NCBI GenBank assembly: GCA_947626345.1
Contig: CANQSF010000014.1
Span: forward strand, 1-64,000
Length of the DNA: 64,000 nt
Origin: an uncultured Oscillospiraceae bacterium
Lineage (GTDB): Bacteria; Bacillota; Clostridia; Oscillospirales; Oscillospiraceae
Direction of reading: 5' to 3'
A model generated the notes under the pieces. It was not told the origin of the DNA, searched no databases, and worked only from the letters and a program-made list of their open reading frames with translations. This document shows positions 25,542-33,395 of the stretch, piece by piece. The position numbers were made by a program, and so were the translations under genes. How positions within the stretch are numbered: the stretch's first letter is position 1; every line of letters begins with the position of its first letter.

Positions 25542-26439
25542 GAGCGCCTCCTATGATATCTCTAAGAGTCTTGATCTCGTACTTATTCATGACCCCCGGC
25601 AGGGCCGCGATGATGTCCCGGCAGGCGTAGGGGTCCCGGAGGTTGGCCGCGCCCACCTGAACAGCAGTCGCTCCGGCCAGCATCATCTCGATCACGTCCT
25701 CCGCCGAGCTCACGCCGCCCAGCCCTACCACAGGGATGGACACCGCCTCGTATACCTGATACACCATCCGCACCGCCAGCGGGAACACCGCCGGGCCGGA
25801 CAGGCCGCCGGTGCCGTTGGCCAGCAGGGGCTTTTTCGTCTTCAAATCGATGCGCATGGCCTGGACGGTGTTGATGAGACTCAGCCCGTCCGCGCCGGCA
25901 TCCTCACATGCTTTGGCCACGGACACGATGTCCGTCACGTTGGGCGTCAGCTTCATGATCACCGGCTTTGTGGTCACCGCCTTCACCGCCCGCACCACCG
26001 ACGCGGCCGCGGCCGGGTCGGTGCCGAAGCTCATGCCACCGCCGTGGACGTTAGGGCAGCTGACGTTCACCTCCAGCCAGCCCACCTGGGGATGGGCGTC
26101 CAGCCGGGCGCAGGTGTAGGCGTACTCCTCCACAGAAAAGCCGCTGACATTGGCCATCACCGGCTTGTGGAAAACTTTCCCGAGCTTTGGCAGCTCCTCC
26201 CCGATGACCGCCTTCACCCCGGGATTCTGCAGGCCCACGGCGTTGAGCATGCCCGATCTGCACTCGGCGATACGGGGCTGGGGATTGCCGAAGCGGGGCT
26301 CCTTCGTGGTGCCCTTGAAGGAAAAGGTGCCCAGACAGTCGATGTCGTACAGCTCCGCGAACTCGTACCCATAGCCGAAGGTGCCGGAGGCAGGGATGAC
26401 GGGGTTATCCAGCTCCACGCCGCACAGCGTCACGCTCAT
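25534..26439 (-). CDS. pyrD: Dihydroorotate dehydrogenase, class 1B catalytic subunit
   Basis: 301 residues starting MSVTLCGVELDNPVIPASGT at the ATG at 26439, which overlaps the pyrK stop (ATGA). Flavoprotein motifs: FSFKGTTKEPRFGNPQPRI, EVNVSCPNVHGGG with the catalytic Cys, and VPVVGLGGVSSAEDVIEMM. It uses NAD through PyrK rather than fumarate or quinone, as the neighbouring PyrK gene indicates. Confidence 0.96.
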   Translation of the reverse strand: MSVTLCGVELDNPVIPASGTFGYGYEFAELYDIDCLGTFSFKGTTKEPRFGNPQPRIAECRSGMLNAVGLQNPGVKAVIGEELPKLGKVFHKPVMANVSGFSVEEYAYTCARLDAHPQVGWLEVNVSCPNVHGGGMSFGTDPAAAASVVRAVKAVTTKPVIMKLTPNVTDIVSVAKACEDAGADGLSLINTVQAMRIDLKTKKPLLANGTGGLSGPAVFPLAVRMVYQVYEAVSIPVVGLGGVSSAEDVIEMMLAGATAVQVGAANLRDPYACRDIIAALPGVMNKYEIKTLRDIIGGAHG

Positions 26440-27170
26440 GCGTCCCACAGGATCTCCCCCTTTCGGAACACGGGCCCGTCTTTGCACACCCGCTTGGGGC
26501 CGGCGGCGGTCTGGCGGGTGCAGCCCATGCAGGCGCCGAAGCCGCAGCCCATCCGCGCCTCGAAGCTGAGCTGGCCGTCGCCGGCCGCCCGGTCGTATAC
26601 CGCCCGGAGCATGGGCTCAGGGCCGCAGGCGTAATAGAAGCTGTAGTCCTCCGGTAGCGCGTCGGTGACGAAGCCAGGCACGCCGCAGCTTCCGTCCGCC
26701 GTGGCCACGGTCACATCGCAGCCCATGGCGCGAAATTCGTTCTCGTAAAAGATCTCGTCTCTGGTGTTGAAGCCCAGCACCACGGCGACGGTCTTTCCCG
26801 CCGCCCGCAGCCGCCTGGCCAGCAGGACCAGCGGCGCCGCGCCGATGCCGCCTCCCAGCAGCAGGGGCGCGTCCCCCGCCAGAGACACATCGAAGCCATT
26901 GCCCAGGCCCGAGAGCACGTCCAGCGTCTGGCCCGGCGCCATGGCGGCCATGGCCTCCGTTCCCTTTCCCACGACCTTATAGATCAGGGTCAGCTGCCCG
27001 TCCGACGCGTCGGACACGGAAATGGGCCGGCGCAGATAGAGCCCCGGCAGGGCGACGTTCACGAACTGCCCCGGCGCGGTGACGGCGGAGGTGTCCCCCG
27101 CCAGGCGCAGCCGGTACACCGCGCCCGTCAAGGGGGCGTTCTCTGTGATGGTGAATACGCTCTGCTTCAT
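26436..27170 (-). CDS. pyrK: Dihydroorotate dehydrogenase electron-transfer subunit
   Basis: 244 residues. An FAD domain (GQFVNVALPGLYLRRPISVSD), an NAD domain (LLLGGGIGAAPLVLLARRL) and a C-terminal 2Fe-2S cysteine cluster (CGFGACMGCTRQTAAGPKRVCKDGPVF). It passes electrons from PyrD to NAD. Overlaps carB and pyrD by 4 nt each. Confidence 0.96.
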   Translation of the reverse strand: MKQSVFTITENAPLTGAVYRLRLAGDTSAVTAPGQFVNVALPGLYLRRPISVSDASDGQLTLIYKVVGKGTEAMAAMAPGQTLDVLSGLGNGFDVSLAGDAPLLLGGGIGAAPLVLLARRLRAAGKTVAVVLGFNTRDEIFYENEFRAMGCDVTVATADGSCGVPGFVTDALPEDYSFYYACGPEPMLRAVYDRAAGDGQLSFEARMGCGFGACMGCTRQTAAGPKRVCKDGPVFRKGEILWDA

Positions 27171-30100
27171 GCGTCGATGGTGGAGATGGTGAGGGTGGTC
27201 TCCTCCAGCACGTCCAGCAGCACACGCACCGTGTCCAGGCTGGTGAAGATACTCACGTTGTTCTCCGTGGCCAGGCGGCGGATCGTGGCGCCATCGTTGC
27301 GCACGGACTCGGAGCCCAGCTCCCGGGTGTTGATGACGTAGGCCAGATGACCCTGGCGGATGGCGTCGGGGATTTCCTCGCTGCCGTCGCTGATCTTGTG
27401 CAGGATGTGGGTGCGGATGCCGTTTTCCTTCAAAAACTTGGCGGTGCCAGGCGTGGCCTCGATGTTGAAGCCCAGGTTGTAGAACCGGCGGATCAGCGGC
27501 AGAGCCTCCTCCCGGTCCTTCCGGGCGATGGTGGCGAACACGGTGCCGTAGTTCTGCAGCCGGGTGCCTCCGGCCTGCAGCGCCTTATAGAGGGCGCGGT
27601 TCAGCTTGTCATCGTAGCCGATGGCCTCGCCGGTGGATTTCATCTCCGGGGAGAGGTAGGCGTCCATGCCCTTGAGCTTGTTGAAGGAGAACACCGGCAC
27701 CTTCACATAGTGCCGCTGCTTCTCCGCCGGATACAGGTCGAAGATGCCTTGCTCCTTCAGGCTCTTGCCCAGGATGACCTCCGTGGCGATGTCCGCCAGG
27801 GACCAGCCGGTGGCCTTGGAGAGGAAGGGAACCGTCCGGCTGGACCGGGGGTTCACCTCTATGATATACACGTCTTCGTTTTTGTCCACGATGAACTGGA
27901 TGTTATAGAGCCCCACGATGCCGATGCCCAGGCCCAGCTTTTTCGCGTACTGGAGGATCACGCCCTTCACCTTGTCGGAGATGGAAAAGGTGGGATAGAT
28001 GCTGATGGAGTCGCCGGAGTGGATGCCGGTGCGTTCCACCAGCTCCATGATGCCGGGCACGAACACATCCCGGCCGTCGCAGATAGCGTCCACCTCCACT
28101 TCCTTGCCCTGGATATACTTGTCCACCAGCACCGGCTTGTCCACATCGATCTCCACGGCGGTCTTCAGGTACTGGCGCAGCTGCTCCTCCCCCGCCACGA
28201 TCTGCATGGCCCGGCCGCCCAGCACGAAGCTGGGCCGCACCAGCACGGGATAGCCGATCTCGGCGGCGGCCTTCACCCCGTCCTCGATCTTGGTGACGGC
28301 CTGGCCTCTGGGCTGCGGGATGCCCAGTTCCTTCAGGATCTTCTCGAAGCTGTCCCGGTTCTCCGCCCGCTCGATGGCCTCGCAGTCGGTGCCGATGATC
28401 TTCACGCCCCGCTCCATCAGCGGCTGGGCCAGGTTGATGGCCGTCTGCCCGCCCAGGGAGGCGATGACCCCCTCCGGCTTTTCAAAGTCGATGATGGCCA
28501 TGGCGTCCTCCGGCGTCAGAGGCTCGAAATAGAGCTTGTCGGCGGTGGTGTAGTCGGTGGAGACGGTCTCCGGGTTGTTGTTGACGATGATGGCCTCATA
28601 GCCCGCCTTTTTTATGGTCTGCACGGCGTGGACAGTGGAATAGTCGAACTCCACGCCCTGACCAATGCGGATGGGCCCTGCCCCCAGCACCACGATCTTT
28701 TTCTTATCCGTCAGGCGGGAGTCGTTTTCGCCGCTGTAGGAAGAGTAGAGATAGGCGATGTATTTGCCGGTATGCAGGGTGTCCACCATGCGGAACACAG
28801 GCGTGATGCCCCGGCTGCGGCGCTTTTCGTAGACCTCCACCTCGGTGAGGTTCCAGACCGAGGCGATGTACTTATCGGAAAAGCCCATCAACTTGGCGGC
28901 GCACAGGGTCTCCACATCGTTGATATGGGCGGCCAGCCGCCGCTCCATGTCCACGATCTTTTTTAAGCTCTCCAGGAACAGCTCCGTGATCATGGTGACC
29001 TGGTGGAGCTTTTCGATGCTCACGCCCCGGCGGATGAGCTCCGTCACGGCGAAGATGCCGTCGTCCCGGAAGTCCTTGATATAGTCCAGCAGCTCCTCGT
29101 CGGTCCTGCCGTCGAATTTGGCCATGTGGAAATGGCACACGCCGGTCTCCAGGGACCGGACGGACTTGAGCATGCACTCCTCCAGATTGGAGCCGATGCC
29201 CATCACCTCGCCGGTGGCCTTCATCTGGGTGCCCAGGATGTTGGGCGCGTCGGCGAACTTGTCGAAGGGGAACCGGGGGAACTTGGCCACGATGTAGTCC
29301 AGACTGGGCTCGATGGCGGCAGTGCCGCCGGCCACGGGGATCTCCTCCAGGGCCATGCCCATGGCGATCTTGGCGGTGACCCGGGCGATGGGATAGCCGC
29401 TGGCCTTGCTGGCCAGAGCCGAGGAGCGGCTCACCCGGGGGTTCACCTCGATGAGAAAGTACTCGCTGGAGTTGGGGTTAAGGGCAAACTGCACGTTGCA
29501 CCCGCCCTCTATCTTCAGCTCGCGGATGATCTTGATGGCGCTGTCGTTGAGCATCTTCAGATCGTGCTCGTTCAGGGACAGGATGGGCGCCACCACGATG
29601 GAGTCGCCTGTGTGCACGCCCACCGGGTCCACGTTCTCCATGCCGCAGATGGTGATGGTGTGGTCGTTGGAATCCCGCATCACCTCGAACTCGATCTCCT
29701 TATAGCCCTTCACGCTCTTCTCCACCAGCACCTGGTGCACCGGGGACAGCTTGAAGGCGTTCAGGCCGATCTCTACCAGTTCCACCTCGTCGTTGGCAAA
29801 GCCGCCGCCGGTGCCGCCCAGGGTGAAGGCCGGCCGCAGCACCACGGGGTAGCCGATATGCTCCGCCGCGGCCTTGGCCTCCTCGATGGAGTAGGTGATC
29901 TCCGAGGGGATCACCGGCTCGCCAATGGACTGGCACATCTCCTTAAAGAGCTCCCGGTCCTCCGCCCGCTCGATGCTCTCGCTGGGAGTGCCCAGCAGCT
30001 GCACCCGGCACTCCCGGAGCACGCCCTTTTTCTCCAGCTGCATGGCCAGATTCAGGCCCGTCTGCCCGCCGATGCCGGGGATGATGGCGTCCGGCCGCTC

Positions 30101-30340
30101 GTAGCGCAGGATCTTCGCCACATATTCCAGGGTCAGCGGCTCCATATACACCTTGTCCGCGATGGCGGTGTCGGTCATGATGGTGGCGGGGTTGGAGTTA
30201 CACAGGATGACCTCATACCCCTCCTCCTTCAGAGCCAGGCACGCCTGGGTGCCGGCATAGTCGAATTCCGCCGCCTGGCCGATGACGATGGGGCCGGAGC
30301 CGATGATGAGCACTTTTTTGATGTCCGTTCGCTTTGCCAT
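27167..30340 (-). CDS. carB: Carbamoyl-phosphate synthase large subunit
   Basis: 1057 residues with the usual repeated halves: two ATP-grasp units (GGQTGLNLAMQLEKKGVL in the first; SLGGQTAINLAQPLMERGVK in the second) and a C-terminal MGS-like allosteric domain (about 930-1057). It makes carbamoyl phosphate from glutamine-derived ammonia, bicarbonate and two ATP, in complex with the small subunit CarA. CarA is not in this operon or window, so it must lie elsewhere. The gene starts 27 nt after pyrC. Confidence 0.97.
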   Translation of the reverse strand: MAKRTDIKKVLIIGSGPIVIGQAAEFDYAGTQACLALKEEGYEVILCNSNPATIMTDTAIADKVYMEPLTLEYVAKILRYERPDAIIPGIGGQTGLNLAMQLEKKGVLRECRVQLLGTPSESIERAEDRELFKEMCQSIGEPVIPSEITYSIEEAKAAAEHIGYPVVLRPAFTLGGTGGGFANDEVELVEIGLNAFKLSPVHQVLVEKSVKGYKEIEFEVMRDSNDHTITICGMENVDPVGVHTGDSIVVAPILSLNEHDLKMLNDSAIKIIRELKIEGGCNVQFALNPNSSEYFLIEVNPRVSRSSALASKASGYPIARVTAKIAMGMALEEIPVAGGTAAIEPSLDYIVAKFPRFPFDKFADAPNILGTQMKATGEVMGIGSNLEECMLKSVRSLETGVCHFHMAKFDGRTDEELLDYIKDFRDDGIFAVTELIRRGVSIEKLHQVTMITELFLESLKKIVDMERRLAAHINDVETLCAAKLMGFSDKYIASVWNLTEVEVYEKRRSRGITPVFRMVDTLHTGKYIAYLYSSYSGENDSRLTDKKKIVVLGAGPIRIGQGVEFDYSTVHAVQTIKKAGYEAIIVNNNPETVSTDYTTADKLYFEPLTPEDAMAIIDFEKPEGVIASLGGQTAINLAQPLMERGVKIIGTDCEAIERAENRDSFEKILKELGIPQPRGQAVTKIEDGVKAAAEIGYPVLVRPSFVLGGRAMQIVAGEEQLRQYLKTAVEIDVDKPVLVDKYIQGKEVEVDAICDGRDVFVPGIMELVERTGIHSGDSISIYPTFSISDKVKGVILQYAKKLGLGIGIVGLYNIQFIVDKNEDVYIIEVNPRSSRTVPFLSKATGWSLADIATEVILGKSLKEQGIFDLYPAEKQRHYVKVPVFSFNKLKGMDAYLSPEMKSTGEAIGYDDKLNRALYKALQAGGTRLQNYGTVFATIARKDREEALPLIRRFYNLGFNIEATPGTAKFLKENGIRTHILHKISDGSEEIPDAIRQGHLAYVINTRELGSESVRNDGATIRRLATENNVSIFTSLDTVRVLLDVLEETTLTISTIDA

Positions 30341-30367
30341 TTGATCCTCCGAAGATATATGAATGTA

Positions 30368-31579
30368 TTATTTCGCCTTATAAACGACCTGCCCGCCGCA
30401 AACTGTCAGGCAGCAGGTCCCGTAGACCGCCGTTCCGGCAAAGGGCGTGGCCCTGCCCTTGGACAGGAAAGTCTCCGGGTCGACGGTGTATTCCCGGCTA
30501 AGCTCCCACACGGAGTAGTCCTCCCCCGCCGGGATGGCGAACCGCTCCCGTGGCGCGCTCACCAGAAGTTTCATGAGCCTTTCCAGCGTGAGGATGCCGG
30601 GCCTGACGAGATGGGTATACAGCACGGGGAATGCGGTCTCCAGCCCCACCACGCCCATCAGGCTCTTTTCCAGGCCCCGGGACTTCTCCGCGGCGCTGTG
30701 GGGGGCGTGGTCGGTGGCGATCATGTCGATGGTGCCGTCCAGCAGCCCCTCGACGAGGGCCTCCCGGTCCTCCTTCGACCGCAGGGGCGGGTTCATCTTG
30801 AACCGGCCGTCCTCCTGCATATCGTTTTCATCCAGTACCAGGTAGTGGGGCCCGGTCTCGCAGGTCACGTCCACGCCATCGGCCTTGGCCTTGCGGATGA
30901 GGGCCACGCTCTCCTTGGTGGAGACGTGGCACACGTGGTAGGCGCAGCCGGTCTCCTTCGCGAGCGCTAAATCCCGCTCCACCTGCCGCCATTCGCTCTC
31001 AGAGCATATGCCCCGGCGGCCGTGGGCGGCGGCATAGGCCCCGTCGTGGATATACCCGCCCCGGAGCAGGTCATTCACCTCGCAGTGGGCGGCGATGATC
31101 TTTCCCAGGCTTTTTGCCTTTTCCATAGCCGCGCGCATCATGCTCTCGGACTGCACCCCCCGGCCATCGTCGGAGAAAGCGATCACATCCTGCGCCATGG
31201 CCTCCATGTCCGCCAGGCGCTCGCCCCTCTCCCCGGCGGTGATGGCGCCGTAAGGATACACGTGGATGCAGGCGTCCCGGGCGATGATGTCCTTCTGTAC
31301 CGCCAGGGTCCCGGCGCTGTCCGGCACCGGATCCAGGTTGGGCATGGCGCACACGGCGGTGTACCCGCCCCGGGCCGCCGCGGCGGAGCCGGTGGCAACG
31401 GTCTCTTTATAAGAAAATCCCGGCTCGCGAAAATGCACATGCACATCGCAAAAGCCGGGCAATATAACGAATTCTCCGCCCTTGTCGGTGAAAGCGGGGA
31501 CGGATGCTCCGCCCATGGGCGGATAAAAACGGGAATACGTCTCCGGTTTGAAAAAAGCGGCGTTCACCTGTTTTTCCAT
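30368..31579 (-). CDS. pyrC: Dihydroorotase
   Basis: 403 residues, first gene of the pyr operon. Amidohydrolase motifs: metal ligands DVHVHFREPG, then IIAAHCEVN, CHVSTKES and MIATDHAPHS. The start ATG at 31579 follows AAAGGAGAGAG; an upstream ATG (31609) is not preceded by a ribosome site. It cyclises carbamoyl aspartate to dihydroorotate. The putative carboxylated lysine of the bimetallic site cannot be located with certainty. Confidence 0.94.
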   Translation of the reverse strand: MEKQVNAAFFKPETYSRFYPPMGGASVPAFTDKGGEFVILPGFCDVHVHFREPGFSYKETVATGSAAAARGGYTAVCAMPNLDPVPDSAGTLAVQKDIIARDACIHVYPYGAITAGERGERLADMEAMAQDVIAFSDDGRGVQSESMMRAAMEKAKSLGKIIAAHCEVNDLLRGGYIHDGAYAAAHGRRGICSESEWRQVERDLALAKETGCAYHVCHVSTKESVALIRKAKADGVDVTCETGPHYLVLDENDMQEDGRFKMNPPLRSKEDREALVEGLLDGTIDMIATDHAPHSAAEKSRGLEKSLMGVVGLETAFPVLYTHLVRPGILTLERLMKLLVSAPRERFAIPAGEDYSVWELSREYTVDPETFLSKGRATPFAGTAVYGTCCLTVCGGQVVYKAK

Positions 31580-31606
31580 GGACGCTCTCTCCTTTCTCAC
31601 GCGGCG

Positions 31607-31625
31607 CATCCCGCGCTCCGGGATG
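31607..31625 (-). other. Hairpin in the pyr operon leader
   Basis: CATCCCG / CGGGATG, 7-bp stem with a 5-nt loop, within a leader of about 50 nt. There is no PyrR-type attenuator (no anti-terminator/terminator pair). Confidence 0.4.
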
Positions 31626-31636
31626 TCATTTCGGGC

Positions 31637-31665
31637 ATTATAACATGGCGTCGGACGCTTGTCAA
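31637..31665 (-). promoter_or_regulatory. Consensus sigma-A promoter of the pyr operon
   Basis: Minus strand: -35 TTGACA (31660-31665), exactly 17 nt, -10 TATAAT (31637-31642). A perfect match in both hexamers and spacing, hence strong expression without an obvious activator. Confidence 0.92.
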
Positions 31666-31695
31666 CGCCATACCGGCAGGTCCGATCGGCGGCAG

Positions 31696-32727
31696 TCAGG
31701 TCTTCATCTGCCGCCGGCGGGCCAGGTTGATCATGCCCTCCTGCATGTCATTCAGATTCTGCAGCAGCCGCCCCGCGCCGTAGGCGGTGCAGCTGAGGGC
31801 GTCGTCCACCAAAATGGTGTCGATGCCGGTGCGGTCTGCCACCAGCTTGTCCAGTCCCCAGAGCTGGCTGCCGCCGCCGGAGAGGACGATGCCGTTCTGG
31901 GACACGTCTCCCACCAGCTCCGGCGGCGTGCGCTCCAGCACCAGGTGGATGGCGTCCATGAGCCGGGCCATGGGCTCCTCCAGGGCCTCGATCATGTCCG
32001 CGGAGCTGATGGTGACGCTCCGGGGCAGGCCCGTCACCAGGCACCGGCCCTTGACCTCCTCGTAGGTCACCTCCGGCCGTGGATAGACGCACCCGATGGA
32101 GATCTTCAGCTCCTCCGCCGTGCGGGAGCCGATGAGCAGGTTATGCTTTTTGCGCACGTAGCGGACGATGGCCTCGTCGAACGCCGCGCCGGCGGTCTTG
32201 ATGGACTCCTGCTCCACCACGCCGCCCAAGCTCACCACGGCCACCTCTGTGGTGCCGCTGCCGATGTCCACGATCATGTGGCCGTCCGCCTTGCTGATGT
32301 CGATGCCCGCGCCCACCGCGGTGGCCAGGCACGCCTCCTTCAGATACACCTTCCGGGCGCCGGCCTCGATGGCGGCGTCGATGAGCGCGCGCTCCTCCAC
32401 GCCGGTGATGCTCCCGGGCACGCAGATCATCACCCGGGGCTTAAAGAGGCTGAAGGAGGTGATGCGGCCGATGAAATCCTTCAGCATGCGGGCGGTCATG
32501 TCGTAATCGGAGATGACCCCGGACACGATGGGGCTGATCGCCACGATGTTGGCCGGCGTGCGGCCCAGCATCTTCTTGGCCTCCTCCCCGATGCGCAGCA
32601 CCCGTCCGTTGGTGCTGTCCAGCGCCACCAGCGAGGACTCCCGCAGCCGGATGCCCCGGCCGCGCACGTACATGAGGGTGGTCATCGTCCCCAGATCGAT
32701 GGCGATGTCTCTTTCAAAAAACAGCAT
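31696..32727 (-). CDS. mreB: Rod shape-determining protein, MreB/Mbl family
   Basis: 343 residues, actin-like ATPase organising cell-wall elongation beneath the membrane. MLFFERDIAIDLGTMTTLMYVRGRGI is the phosphate-1 region; DIGSGTTEVAVVSLGGVV is phosphate-2; LSGGGSQLWGLDKLVADRTG is the adenosine-binding motif. In most MreB the first motif is GTANTLVY, here GTMTTLMY. The ATG at 32727 has AGGAGGAG eight bases upstream. Last gene of the uvrA operon; mreC and mreD are not next to it, so it could be the Mbl or MreBH paralog. Confidence 0.93.
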   Translation of the reverse strand: MLFFERDIAIDLGTMTTLMYVRGRGIRLRESSLVALDSTNGRVLRIGEEAKKMLGRTPANIVAISPIVSGVISDYDMTARMLKDFIGRITSFSLFKPRVMICVPGSITGVEERALIDAAIEAGARKVYLKEACLATAVGAGIDISKADGHMIVDIGSGTTEVAVVSLGGVVEQESIKTAGAAFDEAIVRYVRKKHNLLIGSRTAEELKISIGCVYPRPEVTYEEVKGRCLVTGLPRSVTISSADMIEALEEPMARLMDAIHLVLERTPPELVGDVSQNGIVLSGGGSQLWGLDKLVADRTGIDTILVDDALSCTAYGAGRLLQNLNDMQEGMINLARRRQMKT

Positions 32728-32738
32728 GGTATCTCCTC

Positions 32739-33395
32739 CTACCGCGTGCTTGCAAGCGTGGCGCACCGTACGTCCTCCGCTCCCGCAAGGAGCAGGGTCT
32801 TGGCGCACTCGGAAAGAGTGGCGCCGGTGGTCACGATATCGTCGATCAGCAAAATGCGCTTTCCCGCCACAGCCGCCGGGTCCTTCGCCCGATAGGCTCC
32901 GGCGATGTTGGCCCGCCGCTTCTCCGGCTCGCCGGTCCGGGACTGGGGCTGCACGCCCCGGCGCTTCACCAGCGTGGCCGACAGTTCCCGCTTGAGCCTG
33001 TCCGCCGCGTTGCGGGCGATCAGCTCCGACTGGTCATAGCCCCGGCTGTGCCGGCGGCTCCGGTCCAGGGGCACCCAGCTGATGAAATCGTACTCCCCCT
33101 CCAGCTGCTCGTAGATCAGCGAGGCCACCAACTCCCCGAACACGGGGGCATAGGCCTGCACGCCGCCGAATTTATACCGGTGGATGGCCTCCCGCACGTC
33201 CCCCTCATAATAGAGGGCGGACACGCACTCGGAGAAGAAATCCCCCTTCCGTCGGCAGCCGTCCTCCGTCCGGGGCAGCTTATCCTGACAGGCAGAGCAG
33301 ATTCTGGGCCTGCCCGGCGGCGCGATAAAGCTGTGGCAAAACACGCACCGCGTGGGATAGACCAGATCCAGCAAATAGTCCGCCGCCCTACTCAT
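32739..33395 (-). CDS. comF: ComF-family phosphoribosyltransferase-like protein
   Basis: 218 residues. N-terminal zinc ribbon (YPTRCVFCHSF ... RICSACQDKL), then the PRTase fold with the PRPP loop ILLIDDIVTTGATLSECAKTL. ComF takes part in DNA uptake in competent bacteria; its role outside competence is uncertain. Overlaps the end of recD2 by 8 nt and lies 11 nt before mreB. Confidence 0.92.
   Translation of the reverse strand: MSRAADYLLDLVYPTRCVFCHSFIAPPGRPRICSACQDKLPRTEDGCRRKGDFFSECVSALYYEGDVREAIHRYKFGGVQAYAPVFGELVASLIYEQLEGEYDFISWVPLDRSRRHSRGYDQSELIARNAADRLKRELSATLVKRRGVQPQSRTGEPEKRRANIAGAYRAKDPAAVAGKRILLIDDIVTTGATLSECAKTLLLAGAEDVRCATLASTR

Noticed and set aside
31580..31700. A PyrR attenuator before pyrC
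   Set aside because: The leader is only about 50 nt, with no terminator or PyrR-binding loop; only a short 7-bp hairpin is present.
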